From an uncultured Arenimonas sp. (lineage in GTDB: Bacteria; Pseudomonadota; Gammaproteobacteria; Xanthomonadales; Xanthomonadaceae): DNA of 14,225 nucleotides. Made by a program: the position numbers and the translations under genes. The stretch covers positions 1-14,225 of the forward strand of contig CAMPHE010000010.1 in NCBI GenBank assembly GCA_946885815.1, given 5' to 3'. Each line of letters opens with the position of its first letter. Position 1 is the stretch's first letter. Shown here piece by piece: positions 1-7,035 of the stretch. A model generated the notes under the pieces. It saw only the letters and a list, made by a program, of their open reading frames with translations. It did no database searches and was not told the origin of the DNA.

Positions 1-93
1 GGCATCGTCCAGGTGATGATGCTGCTCTCCCCGCTGCTGCGGGACGCCGAGCGGGTGCACCTGAACACGCTCGCCGAGGCCTATCTGGCCTGA
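1..93 (+). CDS. C-terminal end of an unidentified protein (5' truncated)
   Basis: The first frame is open from base 1 and reads 30 residues to a TGA at 91-93, ending in ...[13 protein letters not shown]. The preceding part lies outside the window. The fragment is amphipathic and mostly helical in character (hydrophobic VMMLLSPLL, then charged RDAERVH), with no recognisable catalytic or binding motif, so I do not assign a family. Codon choice (GC-ending third positions) matches the neighbouring real genes, which supports coding. No hairpin follows directly; the next transcription signal is the rpmJ promoter about 30 bases downstream. Confidence 0.6.
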   Translation, partial: GIVQVMMLLSPLLRDAERVHLNTLAEAYLA

Positions 94-124
94 AGGGGTG
101 TCCCGGCCTGGCCAAGCGGTTGTA

Positions 125-153
125 TTGCAAGCCCTTTCCCCACCCGCTATAAT
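125..153 (+). promoter_or_regulatory. Sigma-70 type promoter of rpmJ
   Basis: A TTGCAA box at 125-130 and a perfect TATAAT box at 148-153 are separated by exactly 17 bases, a near-consensus housekeeping promoter. Transcription would start around 159-161, giving a leader of roughly 33 bases before the rpmJ ATG. This is by far the best-looking promoter in the window and fits a constitutively needed ribosomal protein gene. No operator-like palindrome overlaps it. Confidence 0.85.
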
Positions 154-193
154 CCCGCTTCTTTATTCCGCCCAACCCTTCCAAGGATCCGTC

Positions 194-319
194 ATGAAAG
201 TGCTTTCGTCCCTGAAGTCGGCGAAGACCCGCCATCGCGACTGCAAGGTCGTCCGCCGTCGTGGCAAGGTCTTCGTGATCTGCAAGTCGAACCCGCGTTT
301 CAAGGCCCGCCAGCGCTGA
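194..319 (+). CDS. rpmJ: 50S ribosomal protein L36, type B (zinc-free, YkgO-like)
   Basis: This 41-residue basic protein is ribosomal protein L36, which binds 23S rRNA in the large subunit. It begins [14 protein letters not shown] and contains [20 protein letters not shown], the signature of the YkgO-type paralogue. The zinc-ribbon ligands of classical L36 (C-x2-C, C, H) are incomplete. The first cysteine is replaced by His14, Cys17 and Cys30 remain, and the last histidine is Phe36, so it is the zinc-independent C-minus form. The start at 194 is chosen over an upstream in-frame ATG at 98 because AAGGA at 183-187 sits 6 bases before it and the promoter's predicted start site lies between the two. 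It is a single-gene unit with its own promoter and terminator. In many xanthomonads this form is the general L36 rather than a zinc-starvation copy, and the strong promoter agrees. Confidence 0.96.
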
Positions 320-343
320 GCGCAGGCCGCCACCGAAACCGCG

Positions 344-371
344 AAACGCCGGCGAAAGCCGGCGTTTTCGT
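344..371 (+). terminator. Rho-independent terminator after rpmJ
   Basis: A perfect 10-bp stem (344-353 pairing with 358-367) closes on a GAAA tetraloop (354-357). The left arm begins AAA and the right arm ends in TTTT, followed by CGTTTG, so the T-run lies partly inside the stem. It is 24 bases past the rpmJ stop codon. The GNRA loop and GC core make this the clearest terminator in the window. The A-run/T-run symmetry could let it act weakly in the other direction too. Confidence 0.8.
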
Positions 372-483
372 TTGCCGCCGCCACCGCGACGCATCGTCGA
401 CGGCACCGCGGGGATAGTCTGCCCGGGGCCGTTTTGCGATCATGCCGCCCGCACCGTCACCCGAGAATGAGCGGAGACCGACC

Positions 484-807
484 ATGAAGGTTCTGATCCT
501 GTCCCTGGCGCTGGTCGCCCCGGCCGCGCTGGCCGGGTCCGATACGCTGCTGGTGGAACGCGTGCGGTCGGAAACCGTCGCGATGCCGGCCCGCGGTGCC
601 TCGATGGCGGACGTGGAAGCCCGCTTCGGTGCGCCGACGCGGAAGTATCCGGCCGTCGCCGGCCCGGGTTCGACCGCCGCGAACCCGCCGATCACCCGCT
701 GGGCGTACCCGGGGTTCTCTGTGTATTTCGAGCACGACCACGTCGTGGACGCCGTGGCCGCGAAGGCGTCGCCGACCGAGATCGGCCCGGCGCCGGCCCA
801 GCGGTAG
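484..807 (+). CDS. Small exported protein of unknown function, first gene of the aguAB operon
   Basis: A 107-residue protein with a classic Sec signal peptide: Lys2, a hydrophobic run over about residues 3-15, and likely cleavage near AALA-GS at residue 18. I chose the ATG at 484 over the in-frame ATG at 442 because GGAG at 473-476 lies 7 bases upstream and because only this start gives an N-terminal signal sequence. The mature part is about 88 residues. It has a short helix with a GAP turn (MADVEARFGAP), a Gly/Pro-rich loop, then a strand pattern ITRWAYPGFSVYFE followed by HVVDAVA. This order recalls the BamE/SmpA-type small periplasmic fold, but that is a resemblance I see and not a confirmed assignment. 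There are no cysteines and no lipobox. It ends 4 bases before aguA and is probably cotranscribed with it. Function unknown. Confidence 0.85.
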   Translation: MKVLILSLALVAPAALAGSDTLLVERVRSETVAMPARGASMADVEARFGAPTRKYPAVAGPGSTAANPPITRWAYPGFSVYFEHDHVVDAVAAKASPTEIGPAPAQR

Positions 808-811
808 CACC

Positions 812-1843
812 ATGTCCGCCTCGCTTCGCTTCCCGGCGGAATGGGAACCCCAGTCCGGCGTCCTGATCGCGTGGCCGCACGCCGGCACCGACTGGGCCGA
901 CGGCCTGGCCGACGTCGAGCGCACCTATGTCGAGCTCGCCGCGGCGATCGCCCGGTTCGAACGGGTCGTGGTCTGCGTGGCCGACGTCGAGGTCGGCAGG
1001 CGCGCCGCGGCGATGCTGTCCGGGGCCGGGGTTCCCACCGACCGCGTGCGGTTCGCGCAGCTTCCGTACGACGATACGTGGCTGCGCGACTCGGGCCCCA
1101 TCACGCTGCGCGACGCTGACGGGTTCCGGCTGCTCGACTTCGAATTCACCGCCTGGGGCGGCAAGTTCGACGCCGGCGAGGACGACCAGCTGGTCGCGCG
1201 CCTGCATGCCGGCGGGCTGTTCGGCGGCGCGGCGCGCGAACGCGTCGATTTCGCGCTCGAGGGCGGCGGCATCGAAACCGACGGCGACGGCACGCTGCTG
1301 TCGACGTGGGCGTGCCTGCACGAACGTCATCCGTCGATCGACCGCGAAACGATGACCGCGCGGCTGCAGGCGTACCTGCGGCAGGAGCGGACGCTGTGGC
1401 TCGACCACGGCTACCTCGAGGGCGACGACACCGACGCGCACATCGACACGCTGGCCCGCTTCGCCGCGACCGACGCGATCGTCTACCAGGCCTGCGACGA
1501 TCCGGAAGACAGCCATTACGCCGAGCTGCAGGCGATGGCGGCGGAGATCGCCGCGTTCCGCACGCCGGACGGGTTTCCGTATCGGCTCTTTCCGCTGCCG
1601 TGGCCGCGCGCGATCCGCGAAGACGGCCGTCGCCTCGCGGCGTCCTACGCCAACTTCCTGATCATCAACGGCGCGGTGCTGATGCCGGCCTACGGCGACC
1701 CGGCCGACGACGCCGCCGCCGAGGTGCTCGGCCGCGCGTTTCCCGGTCGCGAGATCGTGCCGATCGACTGCCGCCCGCTGATCCGCCAGAACGGCAGCCT
1801 GCACTGCGTCACGATGCAACTCCCGGAGGGCCTGCTGGCATGA
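812..1843 (+). CDS. aguA: Agmatine deiminase (PAD_porph family)
   Basis: This cytoplasmic enzyme of 343 residues, typical length for the family, hydrolyses agmatine to N-carbamoylputrescine and ammonia, the first step of the agmatine route to putrescine. Recognisable family blocks in order are FPAEWEPQSGVLIAWPH at the N terminus, DDTWLRDSGP (residues 87-96), the TAWGGKFDA segment, LEGGGIETDGDGT, GDDTDAHIDT with catalytic His210 and Asp212, NFLIINGAVLMPAYGDP, and the C-terminal nucleophile Cys332 in NGSLHCVTMQ. Two blocks differ from the best-known agmatine deiminases, which read NGHVD and GGNIHC, so the exact guanidine substrate is inferred mainly from the adjacent amidase. The ATG at 812 is preferred because homology begins there. 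A longer frame back to 596 overlaps the upstream gene and encodes arginine-rich shadow sequence. No good ribosome site precedes it, so coupling to the upstream gene is likely. Confidence 0.93.
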   Translation: MSASLRFPAEWEPQSGVLIAWPHAGTDWADGLADVERTYVELAAAIARFERVVVCVADVEVGRRAAAMLSGAGVPTDRVRFAQLPYDDTWLRDSGPITLRDADGFRLLDFEFTAWGGKFDAGEDDQLVARLHAGGLFGGAARERVDFALEGGGIETDGDGTLLSTWACLHERHPSIDRETMTARLQAYLRQERTLWLDHGYLEGDDTDAHIDTLARFAATDAIVYQACDDPEDSHYAELQAMAAEIAAFRTPDGFPYRLFPLPWPRAIREDGRRLAASYANFLIINGAVLMPAYGDPADDAAAEVLGRAFPGREIVPIDCRPLIRQNGSLHCVTMQLPEGLLA

Positions 1844-2727
1844 ACGAAAGGATGCTCACCGTCGCGCTCGTGCAGGACCGCGACCATGGCTCGACCGAGG
1901 ACAACCTCGCCAACATCGAGGCGCGCGTGGCCGACGCCGCGGCGCGGGGCGCGAAGCTCGTGCTGCTGCAGGAACTGCACAACGGCCCGTACTTCTGCCA
2001 GCGCGAGCACTGCGACGAATTCGACCGCGCCGAGCCGATCCCCGGCCCGAGCACGGAGCGCCTCGGCGCGCTGGCGAAAAAGCACGGCGTCGTGATCGTC
2101 GGTTCGCTGTTCGAGCGCCGTGCCGCGGGGCTCTACCACAACACCGCCGTCGTGCTGGAAGCCGACGGACGGCTGCTGGGCAAGTACCGCAAGATGCACA
2201 TCCCGGACGACCCCGGCTTCTACGAGAAGTTCTACTTCACCCCCGGCGACCTCGGCTTCGAGCCGATCGATTCGAGCGTGGGCCGGCTCGGCGTGCTCGT
2301 CTGCTGGGACCAGTGGTATCCGGAAGGCGCGCGGCTGATGGCGCTGGCCGGCGCGGAGATGCTGCTCTACCCGACCGCGATCGGCTGGGACCCCGACGAC
2401 GACGCGGCCGAGAAATCGCGCCAGCGCGACGCGTGGATCCTGAGCCACCGCGGCCACGCCGTCGCCAACGGGCTGCCGGTGCTCAGCTGCAACCGGGTCG
2501 GCCACGAACCGTCCCCGACCGACGCGTCGGGCATCGATTTCTGGGGCAGCAGCCACGTGCTCGGTCCGCAGGGCGAAGTGCTGGGCGAAGCCGGGACGGA
2601 GGCGGCGGAGGTGCTCGTCGTCGACATCGACCTCGCGCGCAGCGAAAAGGTGCGGCGCATCTGGCCGTTCCTGCGCGACCGCCGCATCGACGCCTACCAG
2701 GACCTGCTCAAGCGGTACCGCGATTGA
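1840..2727 (+). CDS. aguB: N-carbamoylputrescine amidase (nitrilase superfamily)
   Basis: A 295-residue cytoplasmic amidase that cleaves N-carbamoylputrescine to putrescine, CO2 and ammonia, the step after AguA. The nitrilase-fold catalytic set is complete: Glu45 in LLQELHNGPYF, Lys118 in KYRKMHIPDDPGFYEK, and nucleophile Cys155 in VLVCWDQWYPE. The PDDPGFYEKFYFTPGD stretch and the later GIDFWGSS motif are characteristic of the carbamoylputrescine branch rather than beta-ureidopropionase or general nitrilases. Its ATG at 1840 overlaps the aguA stop in an ATGA junction, so the two are translationally coupled and presumably made in similar amounts. An internal ATG at 1852 (Met5) is a possible alternative start and changes nothing functional. 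Its stop overlaps the next gene's TTG. Confidence 0.95.
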   Translation: MNERMLTVALVQDRDHGSTEDNLANIEARVADAAARGAKLVLLQELHNGPYFCQREHCDEFDRAEPIPGPSTERLGALAKKHGVVIVGSLFERRAAGLYHNTAVVLEADGRLLGKYRKMHIPDDPGFYEKFYFTPGDLGFEPIDSSVGRLGVLVCWDQWYPEGARLMALAGAEMLLYPTAIGWDPDDDAAEKSRQRDAWILSHRGHAVANGLPVLSCNRVGHEPSPTDASGIDFWGSSHVLGPQGEVLGEAGTEAAEVLVVDIDLARSEKVRRIWPFLRDRRIDAYQDLLKRYRD

Positions 2728-3938
2728 ACATCCCCGACCCGGGCGCCGCCGGCGCCCTGCATGACCAGCCGCACCTGTTCGTCGAACGCGACGGCGTGCA
2801 CTACACGCTGCTCGGCACCGCGCACGTATCGCGCGCCAGCGTCGATGCGGTGGAAGCGGAAGTCGCCCGCGGCGACTACGACACCATCGCGATCGAGCTC
2901 GATGCGCAGCGCCACCGCGCGCTGACCGACCCGGACGCGCTGGCGAAGCTGGACCTGTTCCAGATACTGCGAGAAGGAAAGACCGGGCTGGTCGCCGCCA
3001 ACCTCGCGCTGGCCGCCTACCAGCGGCGCCTCGCCGAGCAGCTCGGCGTCGAGCCCGGCGCGGAACTCAAGGCCGCGTCGCTCGGTGCCCAGCAACGCGG
3101 CCTGCGGATGGCGCTGATCGACCGCGACGTCGGCATCACCCTCCGCCGCGCGTTCTCGCGGCTCGGGTTCTGGGGCCGCACGAAGCTGATCGCGGGGCTG
3201 GGGGCGAGTCTGTTCGCCGACGAGAAGGTCGGCAGCGACGAGATCGAGAAGCTGAAGGAAGGCGACTTCCTCGAAGCCAGCTTCGGTGAATTCGCCGCGG
3301 GCAGTCCGCCGCTCTACGAGGCGGTGATCGCCGAGCGCGACCGTTACATGGCCGCGCGGCTGCGCCAGGTCGGCAGCGACGGTGCGCGCCGGGTACTGGC
3401 CGTGGTGGGCGCCGGACACCTGAAGGGACTGGCCGCCATGCTGCGCGAGGGCACGGTGCCGCCGGCGGACGAACTCGCCGGGCTCGATGCGCTGGAACGA
3501 CGCTCCGACATCCCGTGGTTCACGATCGTGCTCGTCGCGTTCCTGCTCGGTGGCTTCGCCTGGGGCTTCTGGCAGGGCGGCGCCGAAACGGGCGGCGACA
3601 TGGTGCTGCAGTGGGCCGTCACGACGGCGATCGGCGGCGCGCTCGGCTGCCTCGCCGCGGGCGGTCATCCGTTGTCGATTCTCGCCGCCGCGGTGTCGTC
3701 GCCACTGACGCCGCTGCATCCGGCGCTCGCGTCGGGGACCGTGTCGGCGCTCGTGGAGGCGTGGCTGCGCAAGCCCACCTACGCCGACTTCCTGCGGCTG
3801 CGCGACGACACCTCCCGGCTGACCGGGTGGTGGCGCAATCGCGTCGCACGCGTGCTCGTCAATTTCTTCCTGACCAGCCTCGGCACCGGGATCGCGGTCT
3901 GGATCGCCGGGGCGGCCCTGATCGGCCGCCTCGGCTGA
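2724..3938 (+). CDS. TraB/PrgY family membrane protein
   Basis: A 404-residue protein of the TraB/PrgY (GumN-related) family. Enterococcal members restrict peptide pheromone signalling and are suspected peptidases. The N-terminal soluble domain carries the conserved LLGTAHVS box (Gly31, His34), IAIELDAQR (Glu58) and VVGAGHLKGL (Gly229, His232), which is the family's presumed active-site set. The C-terminal third is membrane-embedded: hydrophobic segments at about 265-285, 293-313, 316-347 (broken by prolines) and 373-402. Conserved homology starts near the beginning, and the only plausible in-frame start is TTG at 2724, which overlaps the aguB stop (TTGA). The next in-frame ATG, near 3109, would remove the LLGTAH motif. 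The role next to polyamine genes is unknown. It ends 4 bases from the converging efflux operon with no T-tailed terminator visible. Confidence 0.9.
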   Translation: MNIPDPGAAGALHDQPHLFVERDGVHYTLLGTAHVSRASVDAVEAEVARGDYDTIAIELDAQRHRALTDPDALAKLDLFQILREGKTGLVAANLALAAYQRRLAEQLGVEPGAELKAASLGAQQRGLRMALIDRDVGITLRRAFSRLGFWGRTKLIAGLGASLFADEKVGSDEIEKLKEGDFLEASFGEFAAGSPPLYEAVIAERDRYMAARLRQVGSDGARRVLAVVGAGHLKGLAAMLREGTVPPADELAGLDALERRSDIPWFTIVLVAFLLGGFAWGFWQGGAETGGDMVLQWAVTTAIGGALGCLAAGGHPLSILAAAVSSPLTPLHPALASGTVSALVEAWLRKPTYADFLRLRDDTSRLTGWWRNRVARVLVNFFLTSLGTGIAVWIAGAALIGRLG

Positions 3939-3942
3939 GCGG

Positions 3943-6900
3943 TCATTCGCCGGTGGCGGGGATCGCCGGCGGTTGCCGCCATTCGCGTGCCGCCCGCATC
4001 CGCCCGGTGACGAATTCGCGCATGTCGTCGAGCATCGCGTAGATCGTCGGCAGGAACAGCAGGCTCACCAGCGTCGAGAACGCGAGACCGCCGGCGATGG
4101 CGCGCGCCATCGGGTAGTACGCCGGGCCGTCACCGGCCATCTGCGTCTGGCTCAGCGCGATCGGCACCATGCCCAGGATCGCGGTACCCATGGTCATCAG
4201 GATCGGCCGCAGGCGGTCGCGACTGCCCTGCACGAGCGCGTGCGTGCGGTCGAAACCGGCGCGGCGCAGTGCGTTGATGTGTTCCACCATGACGATGCCG
4301 TTGTTCACCACCACGCCCATCAGCACCAGGATGCCGATCGCGGCCATGATGTTGAACACCGTGCCGGTGATCCAGAACAGCCAGAACACGCCGAAGATCG
4401 AGAAGACGATGCTGCTCATGATCGCCGCCGGGAACAGCAGCGACTCGAACACGGCCGCCATCACCACGTAGATCATCAGCAGCGCGATGATGGTGTTGAA
4501 CGCCATCTGCTTGCCGGCCTCGTCCTCGCGCTGGAACGCGCCCTCGAAGCTCCACGAATACCCCGGCGGCAGCGTCATCACCTTCAGCTCGCCTTCCATC
4601 GCGGCGCGGGCATCCTCGATCGTCACCTTGTCGGCGAGGTTGGCCTGGATGTTGAGCGTCGTACGGCGGTTCTGGCGGAACACCTGAGTCGACGAGGACT
4701 GCATGTCGACGCTGACGACGGAAAGCAGCGGAATCGCCGAACCGTCGGGGGCGCGCAGCGTCAATGACGCGAGGTCCTCCATGCCGAAATCGTCGACACC
4801 GTCGAAACGCACCCAGACCGGCACCTCGCTCTGGCCGCGCCGGAACTCGCGCAGCGGCGTGCCGCGCAGCGCGATGCCGACGTACTGCGCCACCTGCTCC
4901 GCGCTGAAACCGTACGACAGCGCCCGCTCGCGATCGACGCGGATCGCCAGCTCCGTGTTGACGTCGCCGGTGTCCACGCGCACGTCGCGCAGTTCCTTTC
5001 GCGTCGACAGCCGCGGGATGATGACTTCGGCGAGCTCCTTGAGCTGCTCGGACGAGTCGCCGATCAGCGACACCTGGATCGACGGCTGTCCCCCGCCCTG
5101 CTGGCCACCGCCGTCGTTGTTGAACCCGAGCGTGTAGCGCGCGGATCTCGGCGCGTCGGCGCGGATCTCCTCCATCACGTCCTTCGGCGGTCGCAGGTCG
5201 CCACCGTCGCTGCGCAGCGTCACGCGGGTGCCGGCCCAACCCTGTTCGCTGTACCACGAGTAGATCTGCTCGATCTGCAGCTTCTCGCGGTTCTCGTCCA
5301 GCCAGGTCTCGACCCTGAGCACCTCGTCCGACACCTGCTGCAACGAGTACGCCCCCTTCCACTGGTAGTACATCTCCAGTTCGCGCGTCGGCTCCTGGTA
5401 GAAGAAGTCCTTCTTCGTCATCTGCATCGGCACGAAGCTCACCACGACGATCAGCAGGATGCCGAGCACGCTGACGCCGCGGTGGCGCAGCGTCCAGCCG
5501 AGGAAGCGCGCATAGCCGTCCTGCATCCGCGCGATCGCGCCGGTACTGGCGGTGGCCGCCGGCGGGGTCTTCATCCGCGCCGACAGCATCGGAATCAGGC
5601 TCACGGCCACCAGCCACGACGCCAGCAGCGACACCGTGATCGTGATCGCGATCTGCACCATGAAGATGCTGATCTGGTTCGTCGCGCCGAACAGGTTGGG
5701 CACGAACACGATGCAGTGACAGAGCGTGCCGGCGGACAGCGCGATCGCCACGTTCTTCGTGCCGATCACCGACGCCCACGAGGCGTTGCCCGGGTGCTTC
5801 TCGCGTTCCTGGTAGATGCTTTCGACCACCACCACGGCGTTGTCGACCAGCATGCCGACCGCCAGCAGCAGCCCCATCATCGTCAGCACGTTCAGCGTGA
5901 CGCCGAAGAAGTACATGAAGCCCAGCGTCATCACGAAGCAGATCGGGATCGCGAGGCTCACCATCAGCGTCGACGGCCAGTGGCGCAGGAAGAAGAACAG
6001 CACCGCGACCGACAGCACCAGGCCGATCAGGCCGGCCTCGCTCAGCTCCAGCAGCGAACTCTTGACGTTGTCGCCCTGGTTTCCGATCAGGATCACCTTG
6101 ATCCCCTCGAACTCCGGGCCTTCGACGATCCGGTAGATCTCCTCCAGCGTGTTGTTCGACACGTCCACGAGGTTCGCGTTGCGCTCCTTGAAGACGTCGA
6201 TGCCGATCGCGGGGCGGCCGTCGAGGCGGCGGCCGTAATCCATCCGCATGGGCTTCAGGCGCACGTCGGCGATCTGGTCGAGCCGCAGCCCGTTCGCGCC
6301 GACGACGACCGCGCGCAGCTCGCCGATGTCGCGCAGTTCGCCGACCGGCTGCACGCGCAGTCGACGCTGGCCGTCGTCGATCGTGCCGGCCGACACCGAG
6401 AAATTGACCGCCTGCAGCGTCGCCGCCAGCTCGTTAAGGCTCAGGCCGTGCGCCGCCAGCCGGTCGGGATCGATGGCGACCTCGATCTCGCTCGCCATCG
6501 CGCCCGAGATGTCGACGCGCGCGACGCCCGGCAGCCGTTCCAGCTGACGGACGAGGTTGATGTCGATCAGGTCGTAGGCCTTGGTGAGGTCACGCTCGCT
6601 CGCCAGCCGCACGCGCAGCACGGGCTCGTCGCTGGTCGAGAACTTCTGCACGCGATAGCGCTGGAAGTCTTCCGGGAGGTCGCCGCGGATGGCGTCGATC
6701 CGCTCGCGCGCCTGCGACGCCAGCACCTCGACGTCGCGGTCCCAGTCGCTGAACTCGATCCAGACATTGCCGCCGTCGGCGGTGCTCATCGAGTTGAGGT
6801 TCTTGATGCCTTCGAGCGTCGACAGCGCTTCCTCCACCGGCCGCACGAGGCTCGCCTCGACCTCCTCCGGCGTGGAGCCCGGATACGGCAGTTCAACCGC

Positions 6901-7035
6901 GATGAACGGCGCATTGAGCTCCGGGAACTGCTCCAGCGGCAGCCGCACGCCCGCGATCAGGCCGATGACGAGCATCGACACGAAGAACATGATCACCGTC
7001 ACCGGACGGCGCAGGCTGAGCTCGGCGACGGTCAT
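3943..7035 (-). CDS. RND efflux permease, second of two in the operon, with altered proton relay
   Basis: A full-length (1030 residues) inner-membrane RND transporter of the HAE-1/AcrB type, expected to work with the upstream adaptor and an outer-membrane channel. The N terminus (LSLRRPVTVIMFFVSMLV) is TM1, then come a first porter domain, TM2-TM6 at about 335-485, a short cytoplasmic loop (490-510, PPAATASTGA), TM7 at 521-537, a second porter domain, and TM8-TM12 at about 845-1000. TM4 reads GMLVDNAVVVVES with Asp398-Asn399. TM10 reads GVVVNNGIVMVEH, with Asn911 where AcrB has Lys940. A Thr/Ser pair remains in TM11-12 (AFSTLVSLLFLP). The DN/NN pattern occurs in some natural RND subgroups, so it need not mean an inactive protein. 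A Gly/Gln-rich loop lies at 642-650. Its ATG overlaps the preceding permease stop by 4 bases (ATGA). The substrate cannot be told from sequence alone. Confidence 0.95.
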   Translation of the reverse strand: MTVAELSLRRPVTVIMFFVSMLVIGLIAGVRLPLEQFPELNAPFIAVELPYPGSTPEEVEASLVRPVEEALSTLEGIKNLNSMSTADGGNVWIEFSDWDRDVEVLASQARERIDAIRGDLPEDFQRYRVQKFSTSDEPVLRVRLASERDLTKAYDLIDINLVRQLERLPGVARVDISGAMASEIEVAIDPDRLAAHGLSLNELAATLQAVNFSVSAGTIDDGQRRLRVQPVGELRDIGELRAVVVGANGLRLDQIADVRLKPMRMDYGRRLDGRPAIGIDVFKERNANLVDVSNNTLEEIYRIVEGPEFEGIKVILIGNQGDNVKSSLLELSEAGLIGLVLSVAVLFFFLRHWPSTLMVSLAIPICFVMTLGFMYFFGVTLNVLTMMGLLLAVGMLVDNAVVVVESIYQEREKHPGNASWASVIGTKNVAIALSAGTLCHCIVFVPNLFGATNQISIFMVQIAITITVSLLASWLVAVSLIPMLSARMKTPPAATASTGAIARMQDGYARFLGWTLRHRGVSVLGILLIVVVSFVPMQMTKKDFFYQEPTRELEMYYQWKGAYSLQQVSDEVLRVETWLDENREKLQIEQIYSWYSEQGWAGTRVTLRSDGGDLRPPKDVMEEIRADAPRSARYTLGFNNDGGGQQGGGQPSIQVSLIGDSSEQLKELAEVIIPRLSTRKELRDVRVDTGDVNTELAIRVDRERALSYGFSAEQVAQYVGIALRGTPLREFRRGQSEVPVWVRFDGVDDFGMEDLASLTLRAPDGSAIPLLSVVSVDMQSSSTQVFRQNRRTTLNIQANLADKVTIEDARAAMEGELKVMTLPPGYSWSFEGAFQREDEAGKQMAFNTIIALLMIYVVMAAVFESLLFPAAIMSSIVFSIFGVFWLFWITGTVFNIMAAIGILVLMGVVVNNGIVMVEHINALRRAGFDRTHALVQGSRDRLRPILMTMGTAILGMVPIALSQTQMAGDGPAYYPMARAIAGGLAFSTLVSLLFLPTIYAMLDDMREFVTGRMRAAREWRQPPAIPATGE

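Noticed and set aside
596..811. Possible longer N terminus for AguA starting at 596
   Set aside because: The added residues are Arg/Pro/Ser-rich, overlap the signal-peptide gene in another frame, and family homology begins at the ATG at 812.
2313..2723. Longer start for the TraB-family protein inside aguB
   Set aside because: The extra 137 residues are a shadow of the amidase gene (Arg-rich, no motif); the TTG at 2724 coupled to the aguB stop fits the family's N terminus better.
3911..3930. GC-only hairpin (7 bp, 6-base loop) near the 3' end of the TraB-family gene
   Set aside because: It lies within coding sequence, has no T-run, and is the kind of chance inverted repeat common at this base composition.
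4130..5779. A 549-codon minus-strand frame inside the second permease
   Set aside because: It overlaps the true permease in another frame and encodes Arg/Gly/Ala-rich sequence without family motifs, so it is a GC-driven shadow.
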